Numbered from the stretch's first letter, positions 26,575-35,871 are shown. The stretch: DNA of 52,053 nucleotides from an uncultured Ligilactobacillus sp. (GCA_934215475.1 CAKPZY010000011.1:1-52053); one strand, 5' to 3'. Made by a program: numbers and translations. Notes: generated by a model not told the origin, from the sequence alone.

Positions 26575-27201
26575 ATGATGACTTTCTTAAATTCACATGG
26601 AACAGAATTAATAACCAAAACCTGGGAACAATTATATATATCGGCGATTGCCTTGGGCCTTGGCGTTCTTGTTGCTGTACCTATTGGTGTGACTTTGACT
26701 CGGTTTCCGAAAGTAGCTAAGGTCGTCGTGGGGATCGCAAGTATGCTGCAGACCGTACCATCTTTGGCTTTATTGGCATTGATGATCCCAATTTTTGGAA
26801 TAGGTAAAGTTCCAGCGATCGTTGCTTTATTCATTTATTCCCTCTTGCCGATATTGCGCAATACGTATATAGGTATGAACGATGTTGATGAGACATTAAA
26901 GGATAGTGCTAGAGGTATGGGAATGACAACGATGCAGTCCATCAGGACAGTGGAATTACCAATGGCTATGCAGGTTATTATGGCAGGTATTCGTTTGTCT
27001 GCTGTTTACGTTATTGCTTGGGCGACCTTAGCTTCGTATATCGGTGCTGGTGGTTTAGGTGACTTTATCTTTAATGGCCTGAACTTGTACCAGCCAGATC
27101 TGATCATTGGCGGTACGATACCGGTCACTATACTAGCCCTGGTCGTGGACTTCCTATTAGGCAGGTTGGAGTATCGTCTTACTCCGGTCTCACAGCGATA
27201 G
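26575..27201 (+). CDS. opuCB: Osmoprotectant ABC transporter permease
   Basis: A membrane subunit of the osmoprotectant importer: about 208 residues, five to six helices, with the ABC-permease coupling loop in [21 protein letters not shown]. The start is ATG 26575 (or 26578), with AAAGGGGAG just upstream inside the end of the ATPase gene. It is paired with the second permease gene at 28161; the two are clearly paralogous and should form a heterodimer. The binding-protein gene lies between them. Confidence 0.88.
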   Translation: MMTFLNSHGTELITKTWEQLYISAIALGLGVLVAVPIGVTLTRFPKVAKVVVGIASMLQTVPSLALLALMIPIFGIGKVPAIVALFIYSLLPILRNTYIGMNDVDETLKDSARGMGMTTMQSIRTVELPMAMQVIMAGIRLSAVYVIAWATLASYIGAGGLGDFIFNGLNLYQPDLIIGGTIPVTILALVVDFLLGRLEYRLTPVSQR

Positions 27202-27213
27202 GAGGGGTAGATA

Positions 27214-28161
27214 ATGCTAAAGACTGTCAAAAAGCGAACTAAATATTTGGTGATTTTTGGTTGTTGCCTTCTCTTGGCGGCAATCGGCGGCTGTTCATTC
27301 CCAGGATTAAGTGGGACTGGTGCCTCACAAGATACAGTTCGGATAGCATCAGTCAGCTCAACAGAATCACAGATCATCGCAAATATTATTTCTGAGTTGA
27401 TCACGCATGAAACAGATTACAATACATCTCTGGTAAATAACCTTGGTTCATCTTCAGTTTCGCAAGAAGCGTTACAAAGAAATGATGCTGATATTATGGC
27501 AACCAGTTATACGGGAACTGACTTAACCGGAACTTTGCAGCTGCCTCCGGAAAAGGATCCAGACAAAGCAACCAAGATAGTAGATCAGGAATTAAAAGAT
27601 CGATATGACCAGATCCGTTACCCAACGTTTGGCTTTTCTGATACTTATGCTTTTATGGTGACTCAAGCAACAGCTAAGAAATATAATTTAAATACCGTCA
27701 TGGACATGAAGGCACATGCGGACCAGATGAATGCTGGTGTTGATAGCTCGTGGATGAACCGTAAAGGTGATGGTTACAAAGAATTTTCAGAATTTTATGG
27801 TTTTAATTTTAAACGGGTTTATCCAATGCAGTTAGGTTTGGTATACAGTGCGGTAGAACAGGGAAAAATGAATACGGTCTTAGGATATTCTACCGATGGA
27901 CGGATCAAAAGTTACAATTTGAAAGTTCTGAATGATGATAAGCACTTCTTTCCGCCGTATGACTGTTCTTTAGTTGGCAATGGGAAGTTCTTACGGGAAC
28001 ATCCTGATCTGCGCAAATTATTGCATCGTTTAGATGGAAAAATAGATTTGGAACAGATGCAGGATTTGAATTTTGAAGTTGATAACAATTTATTAGAACC
28101 GTCCGTAGCAGCTAGACAATTTCTAGTTGAACATAATTATTTTGAAGGAGCTGAACAATAA
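27214..28161 (+). CDS. opuCC: Osmoprotectant ABC transporter substrate-binding lipoprotein
   Basis: The extracytoplasmic receptor for quaternary ammonium solutes. It is 315 residues, with a basic N-terminus, a hydrophobic segment and a lipobox-like IGGC, so Cys should be lipid-modified to anchor it on the outer face of the membrane. The mature part begins with VRIASVSSTESQII and carries the family text ATSYTGTD and FGFSDTYAFMV. GATAGGAGGGG is the ribosome binding site. Its stop overlaps the next start by one base (TAATG). Confidence 0.88.
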   Translation: MLKTVKKRTKYLVIFGCCLLLAAIGGCSFPGLSGTGASQDTVRIASVSSTESQIIANIISELITHETDYNTSLVNNLGSSSVSQEALQRNDADIMATSYTGTDLTGTLQLPPEKDPDKATKIVDQELKDRYDQIRYPTFGFSDTYAFMVTQATAKKYNLNTVMDMKAHADQMNAGVDSSWMNRKGDGYKEFSEFYGFNFKRVYPMQLGLVYSAVEQGKMNTVLGYSTDGRIKSYNLKVLNDDKHFFPPYDCSLVGNGKFLREHPDLRKLLHRLDGKIDLEQMQDLNFEVDNNLLEPSVAARQFLVEHNYFEGAEQ

Positions 28162-28817
28162 TGAGTAACATGGGATTATGGCAGCAGTTTTGGTACTATA
28201 TGGCCCATAACGGCTCATATGTACTTGAACAGTTCAATCGACATTTTTTGATTGCTATTTACGGTGTATTGATCGCTGCGGTGATCGGGATCCCGCTGGG
28301 GATTTTTATTTCACGCCATCATACACTCAGCTCATTTACAATAGCTGCAGCTAATGTCATTCAAACAGTGCCGTCATTAGCAATGTTGTCAATTTTAATG
28401 TTAGCCTTGGGATTGGGTGTTAACACGGTAATCGTCACAGTTTTTCTGTATTCTTTGTTACCGATCCTTAAAAACACGTATACCGGAATGATCAGTGTCA
28501 ATAAGGATGTGATAGATACTGCCCAAGGTATGGGGATGACCAAGATGCAGCAACTTTTCTTGGTTGAATTACCACTGGCAGTTTCAGTTATTATGGCTGG
28601 TATTAGGAATGCTCTTGTGGTTGCGATCGGGAACGTTGCGATCGGAGCCTTCGTGGGCGCTGGTGGTTTAGGTGACATTATTATTCGCGGAACTAACGCC
28701 ACAAATGGTGGGGCCATTATTTTAGCCGGGGCGTTGCCAACAGCTTTCATGGCGATCATTTCAGATCTGATTTTAGGCTGGGTCGAAAAGAAACTGCAAC
28801 CACAAGGTGCCGCTTAA
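28161..28817 (+). CDS. opuCD: Osmoprotectant ABC transporter permease (second)
   Basis: The second membrane subunit of the importer: 218 residues, five to six helices, coupling loop AQGMGMTKMQQLFLVELPLA. It is close in sequence to the first permease. It starts by a one-base overlap with the binding-protein gene. No terminator is evident, and the next gene has its own promoter only 15 bases later, so some read-through is possible. Confidence 0.88.
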   Translation: MSNMGLWQQFWYYMAHNGSYVLEQFNRHFLIAIYGVLIAAVIGIPLGIFISRHHTLSSFTIAAANVIQTVPSLAMLSILMLALGLGVNTVIVTVFLYSLLPILKNTYTGMISVNKDVIDTAQGMGMTKMQQLFLVELPLAVSVIMAGIRNALVVAIGNVAIGAFVGAGGLGDIIIRGTNATNGGAIILAGALPTAFMAIISDLILGWVEKKLQPQGAA

Positions 28818-28826
28818 GTTCGCGTA

Positions 28827-28835
28827 TGTTATAAT
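28827..28835 (+). promoter_or_regulatory. Extended -10 promoter of the GT8 gene
   Basis: TGT followed by TATAAT at 28830-28835 is an extended -10 element, which can work with a poor -35. The leader to the ATG at 28889 would be about 47 bases. Confidence 0.55.
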
Positions 28836-28888
28836 GGTGCCGCAATTAAAGACTTTTGGTGAGAGTTGAATTAGATGGGGATCAAGCG

Positions 28889-29767
28889 ATGAATTTATTA
28901 TTTGCGGTAAATGATAATTTTGTTGAACAAATGTTGACAGTTATATATTCTATCCTGCAAAATTCTAAGATCGATCGGCTTAAAATATTTGTTTTGCAAG
29001 GTGAAAAGTTGAAACAGACTGCGAAAGTGCTGCGTTTTTGCAAAAAATTAAACATAGACTATTTTCCGGTTATCGTCACAGGCAGTGAATTTAAACAAGC
29101 AAAGATCACTGATCGTTACCCGGATACTATTTATTATCGTTTGTTAGCTCATAAATATTTGCCGCAAGACTTGAATAAAATTTTATATTTGGATGCGGAT
29201 CTGTTGTGCATTAACGATATCGCGCCGCTATACGAAACCGATATTCACAGTTATTTGTATGGTGCATGCAGTCACAGCCGCTTAACCAATGTAACAGATG
29301 TTGTGAATAAGGTCCGTTTAGGGAATGATGACGCCGAAGCCTATTACAATTCAGGTGTACTATTGATGAATTTATCAGCTATCAGGGCAGAGGTGGACCC
29401 GCAGGATATTTTTAACTTCATTGACAAAAATAAATTTAATTTACTTTTACCTGACCAGGATGTTCTTAACGCACTTTATGGTCACCAGATCCTCGACCTG
29501 CCTGATGAAATTTGGAATTTTGATGCGCGTAAAAACAGAACTTACGAGATGATAAGTCTGGGTGAATGGGATCTCAACTGGGTGATGAAACACACGGCTT
29601 TATTACATTTTTGCGGGCGTGAAAAACCGTGGCGACCAGGATACTTTGGAAGATATTCGGCGTTATATAAACATTATGAACGACGCGCGTCTTCCTATTG
29701 GTTAAAGGAAGGTAACGGCGATATGAATGCTGATTCAACGAAGGCTATTAATGGCGAAAAACTGTGA
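28889..29767 (+). CDS. Glycosyltransferase family 8 protein
   Basis: A retaining GT-A glycosyltransferase that moves a hexose from a UDP-sugar; in Firmicutes such enzymes often act on cell-surface glycans or lipids. The metal-binding DxD is D102-A-D104 in YLDADLL, with further family text YYNSGVLLMNL, LPDQDVLNALY, and the C-terminal HFCGREKPW. The 292-residue form from ATG 28889 was chosen because GGGGAT lies just before it and the family usually begins with a strand like MNLLFAVNDNF. Its last bases overlap the start of the next gene (GTGA), so both are translationally coupled. Acceptor unknown. Confidence 0.85.
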   Translation: MNLLFAVNDNFVEQMLTVIYSILQNSKIDRLKIFVLQGEKLKQTAKVLRFCKKLNIDYFPVIVTGSEFKQAKITDRYPDTIYYRLLAHKYLPQDLNKILYLDADLLCINDIAPLYETDIHSYLYGACSHSRLTNVTDVVNKVRLGNDDAEAYYNSGVLLMNLSAIRAEVDPQDIFNFIDKNKFNLLLPDQDVLNALYGHQILDLPDEIWNFDARKNRTYEMISLGEWDLNWVMKHTALLHFCGREKPWRPGYFGRYSALYKHYERRASSYWLKEGNGDMNADSTKAINGEKL

Positions 29768-30498
29768 GGCAAAATAAATTAGCGACATTCGAATACTTAA
29801 GGCACTTGAAAAAATATTCACTGGAGTACCAGCAAGTTCCTGATGCTCTAGCTAAAATTACTGCCGTTAAAGAAACTGTGGAGCATCTGCAAGCAAAAGC
29901 TTTGCCCACACGTCCTTTACCAAGGTTGGAATTCTCCGAAACACGCCTCTTTGATCTCCTGGGAAAGCATCCCGATGTGTTGCAAATGGTCAGTTTTCTC
30001 AATGATTTGCGGGAATGCGTTATCGAGAATTTTGGAATTTGGCATATTTTCTCGCGGCAATGGGTGAACGATTTGCAAATTTATTTAAGAAAGCGGCCCG
30101 TACTGCAAGTTATGGCTGGTAACGCTGTTTTGGCTAGTTACCTGGAAAATACGATCGCGACAGACGATTTTGATTGGCAAGGCCAAGACATTCAGCGGCC
30201 TAAACCGTGGACCACAGTTCAGCGTATGGATGCTATGGCAGCCGTCCAAAGATATTATCGGGACGTGAAGGTCATAATTATGGAGTGGGCACCGGATGGA
30301 GATCCAATCGACTATCAGATCCTCCGGATTTTGCGTGAGAAGAATTGGTCTGGCGAATTTATCGTGATCGGCGAAAAGAATGGGGCGACTAACTCCAAAA
30401 TTTTCTGGAAATCTGCAACACTCACACTGGTGAAACAATTAAATAAAGACCACCAGCCGTTTGATTTCATTCGGGATCAAGTTTTTAAAGTCGAATGA
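29764..30498 (+). CDS. Methyltransferase-like protein coupled to the GT8 gene
   Basis: A 244-residue cytoplasmic protein. The central part reads like a class I SAM-dependent methyltransferase core: VLQVMAGNAVLASYL resembles motif I, TIATDDFDW the acidic end of strand 2, and VKVIIMEWAPDGD strand 4. The glycine pattern of motif I is weak (AGNA rather than GxGxG), so activity is uncertain. The first 100 residues are helical and not recognised. The GTG start overlaps the GT8 stop by four bases, which ties its dosage to the glycosyltransferase. It may modify the same glycan, but this is inference. A terminator follows. Confidence 0.6.
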   Translation: MRQNKLATFEYLRHLKKYSLEYQQVPDALAKITAVKETVEHLQAKALPTRPLPRLEFSETRLFDLLGKHPDVLQMVSFLNDLRECVIENFGIWHIFSRQWVNDLQIYLRKRPVLQVMAGNAVLASYLENTIATDDFDWQGQDIQRPKPWTTVQRMDAMAAVQRYYRDVKVIIMEWAPDGDPIDYQILRILREKNWSGEFIVIGEKNGATNSKIFWKSATLTLVKQLNKDHQPFDFIRDQVFKVE

Positions 30499-30537
30499 TG
30501 ATCGTTAGACAGTTTGAAATTTTATTAGATTGAAGTC

Positions 30538-30561
30538 AGCTCCTAAAACGGGAGCTTTTTT
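30538..30561 (+). terminator. Intrinsic terminator after the GT8/methyltransferase-like pair
   Basis: AGCTCC at 30538-30543 pairs with GGAGCT at 30551-30556 around a seven-base loop, followed by TTTTTT. Confidence 0.8.
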
Positions 30562-30893
30562 GATTTAGAAGTAAAAAACTAGAATGTTAGGAACGGTCGT
30601 TTTGATTGAATTTAAGCAATTCTTTAGGTACGATGAAGAAAAAGTTTGCTATAATTACGATTAATGACAGCGAAAACAAAGTTTCAGGATTAAACATTTG
30701 TCCACAGTTTCTTTAGAATGGCGCAATGTTTTAGGTGCGCACAAAGTATAAAGGTTTAACGACCGGTGCACTGCAGAAAGACACAACTTTCCTAATAAGC
30801 AGGGCATTGAGAAAAATAAAGCTGCTGTTATGATACCTGAAACATGGTCGAAAGATCAAAAAATTGTGGGTATGCTTGCAAGGAGAATAAAAC
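30562..30893 (+). promoter_or_regulatory. Upstream region of the two-component system genes
   Basis: Two promoter candidates are seen. An extended -10 (TGC-TATAAT) is at 30647-30655; TTGAGA at 30807-30812 with TATGAT at 30829-30834 (16-base spacer) would give a leader of about 53 bases. A small inverted repeat, GCGCA/TGCGC, is at 30722-30741. GCAAGGAGA precedes the start at 30894. No gene is supported in the 332 bases. Confidence 0.5.
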
Positions 30894-31583
30894 ATGAAAA
30901 TTTTAGTCGTTGATGATGATAAAGACATCGTTGAATTATTGAGTATTTATATCCAAAATGAAGGTTATGAGGTGGAAAAAGCTTTCAACGGTAAGGAAGC
31001 ATTAACTAAATTAAATACCAATTCTGATATTGGTTTAATGATCTTAGACATTATGATGCCACAAGTTGATGGCCTTGAGGTCGTTAAACAAGTGCGTCGC
31101 GATTCGCAGATCCCGATCTTAATGTTATCTGCAAAAACAGACGATATTGATAAGATCCATGGCTTGATCCAAGGTGCTGATGATTATGTTACCAAACCAT
31201 TTAACCCGCTGGAAGTCATGGCACGTGTCAAGTCCTTGCTGCGTCGGTCGCAGCATCAAGTTCAAAATGAAGAACCTGACCAACTGAATATTGGGCCATT
31301 AACGATCCAAAAAGATTCACATGAAGTGACAACTGTTGACGGGAAACCTGTACAGCTGACGGCATTGGAATTTGGGATCCTTTATTTACTGGCCAGTCAT
31401 CCTAACCGGGTATTTTCAGCAGATGAAATATTTGAAAGGGTGTGGAAACAAGAATCTGTGGTCTCGGCTAAAACTGTTATGGTGCATGTTAGCCACCTGC
31501 GGGATAAGATCGAGGAGGCAACAGGCGGTGAAAAGGTCGTCCAAACGGTTTGGGGAGTCGGGTATAAAGTTGAGACTCGTTAA
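30894..31583 (+). CDS. OmpR-family response regulator
   Basis: A 229-residue two-domain regulator. The receiver domain has the acidic pocket DDDKD near residue 7, the phosphoacceptor Asp52 in LDIMMPQVDG, and the conserved LSAK near residue 100. A winged-helix DNA-binding domain follows (LTALEFGILYLLASHPNRV, ending VWGVGYKVE). It is followed after 24 bases by a histidine kinase gene, its evident partner. It resembles regulators of the VanR/PhoP type that act on envelope genes, but the regulon is unknown. Confidence 0.9.
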   Translation: MKILVVDDDKDIVELLSIYIQNEGYEVEKAFNGKEALTKLNTNSDIGLMILDIMMPQVDGLEVVKQVRRDSQIPILMLSAKTDDIDKIHGLIQGADDYVTKPFNPLEVMARVKSLLRRSQHQVQNEEPDQLNIGPLTIQKDSHEVTTVDGKPVQLTALEFGILYLLASHPNRVFSADEIFERVWKQESVVSAKTVMVHVSHLRDKIEEATGGEKVVQTVWGVGYKVETR

Positions 31584-31607
31584 ACCGTGCAAGGAGAGTG
31601 ACTTTAT

Positions 31608-32810
31608 TTGAAATTTCAGTTGACCGGCCGCGAAAAAAGTGAGCTTTTTGGCGAGGGTATAGTCACTGTCATAATACTTCTTTTATTGAACATGTCGATA
31701 TTTTTAATAGTTGATCAGATGATCGATACCAATCCAGGCATAGAAAACGGCATTTTTCAAATTAAGATGTCACTTTCTTTTGGACCGCAGCATCTTCAAT
31801 TATGGAGCTGGGGTTGGGTCTTTACTTTACTAATGCTGATCGGAGATTTTTTTATTGTGTATTGGCGTCTGATCCGGCGTTACCGACAAATGCAGCTGCG
31901 GCATGTAATTGTGGAATTGCATTATATTGCTTCTGGCCATTTCGACCACCGTATTCCTTTTACTTTACGCGGACAAATGCAGCGAGTGGTTGAAAGTGTT
32001 AACGCATTAGTCGATAGTACCATTAGATCATTGGAAGAAGAGCGGGCAATTGAACGCTCTAAGGATGAATTGATCACTAATGTCAGCCATGATATCAGAA
32101 CTCCTTTGACGTCGATAATTGGTTATTTGGGATTGATCGAGGATAAGCAGTATCAGACACGAGAAGATCTGCTCAAATACACTCACACAGCTTTTTTAAA
32201 ATCCAAACAGATGAAGTCTTTAGTAGATGATTTGTTTGAATATACTAAGGTTCGACAAACTGGAGCGAAAATTCAGACTGTCCAGATCGATTTAAATGCA
32301 ATGTTAGAACAACTCGGCGCCAGTTATGAATTGGAAGCCGCTAAAAAAGGTCTGCAAGTGAGCGTGAATGTGGGTGATTCTCCATTAATGTTTGATGCAG
32401 ATCCGGAGAAATTGGCGCGAGTTTTTAATAATTTGATAACCAATGCTTTAAAATATGGCAGTGGTGGTAAGCATATATATTTATCAGCTAAAAAGTTTTC
32501 TGCTCGTGAAGTTGAAGTAGTAGTAGCTAATGATGGACAAAAGATCCCGGAAAAAGAGTTAACACAGATCTTTGAACGTTTTTATCGAGTGGAAGGCTCT
32601 CGTTCGAAGGAAACAGGCGGGACTGGACTTGGCTTGGCAATAGCATTGGGGATAGTCGAGTTGCATCACGGATATATATATGCTATGTCAGACGACAAAT
32701 TGACCAAGTTTATTATGCATTTTCCGATCAAGCACAGTGATACGCTTAAGGTTCCAGAAAATATTCGAAAAAAAAATGTTAAAGATAATATCGACGCAGC
32801 TAAGCGGTGA
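31608..32810 (+). CDS. Sensor histidine kinase
   Basis: The partner kinase of the upstream regulator: 400 residues, two N-terminal membrane helices around a short outer loop of about 35 residues, then a HAMP-like linker, a dimerisation domain with the phosphorylated His161 in NVSHDIRTPLTSI, and an ATPase domain with N box NNLITNALKYG and G box GGTGLGLAIA. The small outer loop suggests it senses within the membrane or through a partner. It starts at TTG 31608, with AAGGAGAG upstream. The C-terminal tail (ENIRKKNVKDN) is basic. A terminator directly follows. Confidence 0.9.
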   Translation: MKFQLTGREKSELFGEGIVTVIILLLLNMSIFLIVDQMIDTNPGIENGIFQIKMSLSFGPQHLQLWSWGWVFTLLMLIGDFFIVYWRLIRRYRQMQLRHVIVELHYIASGHFDHRIPFTLRGQMQRVVESVNALVDSTIRSLEEERAIERSKDELITNVSHDIRTPLTSIIGYLGLIEDKQYQTREDLLKYTHTAFLKSKQMKSLVDDLFEYTKVRQTGAKIQTVQIDLNAMLEQLGASYELEAAKKGLQVSVNVGDSPLMFDADPEKLARVFNNLITNALKYGSGGKHIYLSAKKFSAREVEVVVANDGQKIPEKELTQIFERFYRVEGSRSKETGGTGLGLAIALGIVELHHGYIYAMSDDKLTKFIMHFPIKHSDTLKVPENIRKKNVKDNIDAAKR

Positions 32811-32821
32811 TAGACAGATTT

Positions 32822-32847
32822 AGTGTTGACGAGTGTCAGCACTTTTT
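32822..32847 (+). terminator. Intrinsic terminator after the histidine kinase gene
   Basis: AGTGTTGAC-GAGT-GTCAGCACT is a nine-pair stem (one G-U) with a four-base loop, followed by TTTT. Confidence 0.82.
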
Positions 32848-33063
32848 CTTATAGAAATAGTTTATTGAATTGGAGCCAAGCAGCAAAATAAAGCCGTTGT
32901 AATCCATGTTTTGTTTTTGAGTGAACTTGCTTTCACTTTTCGACTTGGCTGATCAAGCATCAAGAAAGTAAATCTGTTGTTGCAATCTGTCCCACTTTAT
33001 GTCAAAGTTGATATGTTTGTTAAATTTAAAATCATTAATATCGGTGAGAGGATCAGTTTAGTT

Positions 33064-34404
33064 ATGAAAATTTTTTGTCATTTGAAAAGGGCACTAGTTG
33101 GTATGCTCGCAGGGGTAACACTTTTTGGGGGTGTATGTTTATTTGCTGGTTCACAACAAGATGAAACAGTAGCGGCTGACGGAGTGGCTAATTTGAACAC
33201 TTCAGCAGTTAATTTGGACGTGAAGTCAGCTGTGGCAATTGACGCTAAAACAGGACAAGTTTTATATGCCAAGAATGCGGATGAACAGAGACCGACGGCC
33301 TCAATGAGTAAGTTAATGACGATCTATCTGATTTTAGAGGCAATCAAAGAGAAAAAAATAAATTGGGATCAGAAGATCACGCCTTCAGAAACCGTCGCGA
33401 AAGTCAGTCAGAATACCCATTATTCCAATGTGCCGTTAAAGGTCGATCATGCATACACAGTTCGTGAACTTTACAAGGCCACGGTGATTTATTCCGCCAA
33501 TGGGGCGGCGATGGCGCTGGCTGACCAAATCAGCGGATCGCAAGAAAAATTCGTTGATCAAATGGCTAAAAAGGCACAAGCAATGGGAATCAAGGGCGCT
33601 GAATTTTATACCGTAAATGGTTTAGACAATGGTGATGTTGGCCAAGACAAGTACAAAGGTGCTCCAGATAATGCTACCAATAAAATGTCTGCTCGCGGTA
33701 TGGCACTTTTGGCAGAAAATTTGCTTAAAGATTACCCAGAAGTTTTGCAGACGACTAAAATCGCAAAGGCAAAATTTGATAATGGAGATACTATGACTGA
33801 TATGCAAAACTGGAACTGGATGCTCAAAGGGTTGACGAAAGCATACTCAGCTTTGCCTGTTGATGGATTAAAAACCGGGACATCTGATGCTGCCGGTGCT
33901 AATTTCACTGCTACCGTAAATAAAGATGGTCACCGTTTGATTACCGTCGTTATGGGTGCTAGACACCAAAATGAGCAAGATACTGCGCGATTTGAACAAA
34001 CACAGAAATTAATGTCTTATGTTTATAATAATTATACTTATACCAATGTTCGTTCAGGGCTGAGCTTTGGCAAGAATTCCATTCTTCCGGTATATCATGG
34101 CCAGGAGTTGACTGTACCCACTAAAACCAAGGGAGCTGCGCATATATGGCTGCAAAAAGGGACAAATAGCGGTTCTCTGGTCGGTAAAGTCAAGGGTAAT
34201 AGTAAGTTATATAAAAAAGACGGACTAGAGGCTCCAATCAAAAAAGTGCAAAACGTGGGAACATACACATTGACAGTCAAAGGCCAAACAGTGCCGTATA
34301 TTAATGGAACTAACGGGCTCACAGTCGATGGTGCTGCAGCTAAGGATGATAAGAAAGCCAATATATTTGTTATTGGTTGGCGAGCATTTAAAGGATTATT
34401 TTAA
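33064..34404 (+). CDS. dacA: D-alanyl-D-alanine carboxypeptidase (PBP5/DacA type)
   Basis: A serine peptidase that trims the last D-Ala from peptidoglycan stem peptides, outside the membrane. From the ATG at 33064 it is 446 residues: a signal peptide of about 38 residues (cleavage near VAA|D), then SxxK at 80-83 (SMSK), SxN at 144-146 and KTG from 270 (LKTGTSD). A PBP5-like C-terminal beta domain follows, and the last residues (IFVIGWRAFKGLF) could be an amphipathic membrane anchor. An upstream in-frame start at 32977 would bury the signal peptide and was rejected. It lies 250 bases after the two-component genes, behind a terminator, so it is a separate unit that may or may not be their target. 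Confidence 0.88.
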   Translation: MKIFCHLKRALVGMLAGVTLFGGVCLFAGSQQDETVAADGVANLNTSAVNLDVKSAVAIDAKTGQVLYAKNADEQRPTASMSKLMTIYLILEAIKEKKINWDQKITPSETVAKVSQNTHYSNVPLKVDHAYTVRELYKATVIYSANGAAMALADQISGSQEKFVDQMAKKAQAMGIKGAEFYTVNGLDNGDVGQDKYKGAPDNATNKMSARGMALLAENLLKDYPEVLQTTKIAKAKFDNGDTMTDMQNWNWMLKGLTKAYSALPVDGLKTGTSDAAGANFTATVNKDGHRLITVVMGARHQNEQDTARFEQTQKLMSYVYNNYTYTNVRSGLSFGKNSILPVYHGQELTVPTKTKGAAHIWLQKGTNSGSLVGKVKGNSKLYKKDGLEAPIKKVQNVGTYTLTVKGQTVPYINGTNGLTVDGAAAKDDKKANIFVIGWRAFKGLF

Positions 34405-34410
34405 TCAATG

Positions 34411-34450
34411 AAACTGCTGTTTTTCAAAAAAGGACAAACAGCAGTTTTTA
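34411..34450 (+). terminator. Intrinsic terminator after dacA
   Basis: AAACTGCTGTTT at 34411-34422 pairs with AAACAGCAGTTT at 34437-34448, followed by more T residues. Confidence 0.85.
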
Positions 34451-34708
34451 GTTGTCTAATTTTTTATTCAAAATTTTTAAACTGGAGGTCAGCGTTTTTA
34501 AACAGAGTTGTAAAAAATCCCACGTTGTTCATTTTTTTGTTAATAATAAATGTAGTATCAAGAGGGACAACATACGACTCATTGATTAAAGTATCTAAAT
34601 CTAAACGGTGAAAAGAAGCGCTGACCCGTGAAAAAGATATAAATACATTGGAAACATATGTTATAATTTATTTTGAGGTTTCACATTTGGAATTTTGGAG
34701 GCATTTCT
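34451..34708 (+). other. Intergenic region before azlC
   Basis: AT-rich and without a recognisable gene. GTTATAATTTATT at about 34660-34672 contains a TATAAT box that could serve azlC with a short leader. TTGGAGG at 34694-34700 is its ribosome binding site. Confidence 0.45.
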
Positions 34709-35476
34709 GTGAAAAAATCCAATTTACATCTGAGGGAAATCTTCCAGATTGCTTTGCCGCTCTGTCTAAGTTACATCCCGATCGGTTTAGCCTGCGGCAT
34801 TTTGCTGCATGCAGCTGGGTTTGACTTCTTATTGACCGCGTTGGTTTCTATGCTAGTTTTTTCGGGTGGGGCCCAGTTTTTGATTGCTTCTATGCTGACT
34901 GTCCAAGCTCCCATGCAAACCATTCTATTGATGCTGCTTTTTTTGGAAATGAGATATGCCTTGCTGGGTTCCAGTTTATCTCAATATGTCCGCGGGACAC
35001 ACAAAAAATTCTTGCTGATTTTTGCCGCGTCGATGAATGATGAAAACTACGCTGTTAATTATTTGAAGTTCGCCACTGATAAAACATGGACGCCGAAAAA
35101 TGCTTTATGGGTCGAGCATCTATCTTTATTATTTTGGACTATTTCTAATCTGGTTGGAAGTTTAGCAGGTGGCTTTATTTCAGTTAACCTGACCATCGTG
35201 GACTTTGCTCTCACAGCACTATTTATTTACATGATAGTTATGCAAGTCAAAAATAAGCTGAGTATTCTTGTCAGTATCATCGCGGGAATGATAGCCGTCC
35301 TCACAATGGTTTGGCTAAAAAGTACGATGGGTCTAGTTGTAGCTACTGTTATCGCTTCGCTTATAGGATTTGGATTGGAAGATTACTTAGTAAAGAAAGG
35401 CAAAAGACGTGGTTTTTTGTTAAAAAAGATCAAGCCAAATGCTGGACGTAAGGAAATCAGTAAATCAGGAGATTAG
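34709..35476 (+). CDS. azlC: Branched-chain amino acid exporter large subunit AzlC
   Basis: A 255-residue membrane protein with about six to seven helices, the large subunit of an exporter of branched-chain amino acids. The N-terminal ALPLCLSYIPIGLACGIL and the segment FSGGAQFLIASML are typical of AzlC. The GTG start at 34709 has GGAGG eight bases upstream; an in-frame start at 34673 lacks one. azlD follows five bases after the stop, so the two form an operon. No AzlB-like regulator gene lies nearby. Confidence 0.88.
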   Translation: MKKSNLHLREIFQIALPLCLSYIPIGLACGILLHAAGFDFLLTALVSMLVFSGGAQFLIASMLTVQAPMQTILLMLLFLEMRYALLGSSLSQYVRGTHKKFLLIFAASMNDENYAVNYLKFATDKTWTPKNALWVEHLSLLFWTISNLVGSLAGGFISVNLTIVDFALTALFIYMIVMQVKNKLSILVSIIAGMIAVLTMVWLKSTMGLVVATVIASLIGFGLEDYLVKKGKRRGFLLKKIKPNAGRKEISKSGD

Positions 35477-35481
35477 TTTTT

Positions 35482-35826
35482 ATGAGTGTAACAACTAATA
35501 TGGACCATTTTATCTTGATCATTCTCTCGATGATCGTTGCCTTTGTACCGCGTTATATTCCTATGAGGATCTTTTCTAGTCGCAAGATCCCTAACTGGTT
35601 CAATGAGTGGATGAAATATGTACCTATTTCGCTTTTTACTGCGCTGGTAGTTAAAGATGTATTTATGAACACGGAAACATATTCTTTTGTTGGTTTGAGC
35701 AATGTGGCCAAGATCTTAGCAGCTGTGATCGTCATTATTGTAGCTTATTATTCTCGCTCTATGGGTTTAGCAGTCGTTGTCGGGCTCATTGCTGTGTCTG
35801 TATTGTCAATGATCTTACCTGTTTAA
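35482..35826 (+). CDS. azlD: Branched-chain amino acid exporter small subunit AzlD
   Basis: A 114-residue protein with four hydrophobic segments and the family text VPRYIPMRIFSSRKIP. It is the small partner of AzlC and is needed for export in related systems. The ribosome binding site (CAGGAGA) lies within the end of azlC, five to ten bases before the ATG. A terminator follows closely, closing the two-gene unit. Confidence 0.88.
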   Translation: MSVTTNMDHFILIILSMIVAFVPRYIPMRIFSSRKIPNWFNEWMKYVPISLFTALVVKDVFMNTETYSFVGLSNVAKILAAVIVIIVAYYSRSMGLAVVVGLIAVSVLSMILPV

Positions 35827-35842
35827 TAATTAATTGAAAGTA

Positions 35843-35871
35843 AGACTGTCTCAAAGATAGTCTATTTTTTT
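35843..35871 (+). terminator. Intrinsic terminator after azlCD
   Basis: AGACTGTC at 35843-35850 pairs with GATAGTCT at 35856-35863 (eight pairs, one G-U), followed by A and seven T residues. Confidence 0.8.

Noticed and set aside
30894..34404. Vancomycin-resistance-type VanRS-VanY cluster
   Set aside because: The carboxypeptidase has a standard PBP5 layout with SxxK, SxN and KTG, unlike zinc-dependent VanY, and there is no ligase gene.
34408..34611. Open frame of 67 codons after dacA
   Set aside because: Its start lies in the terminator hairpin and it has no ribosome binding site.
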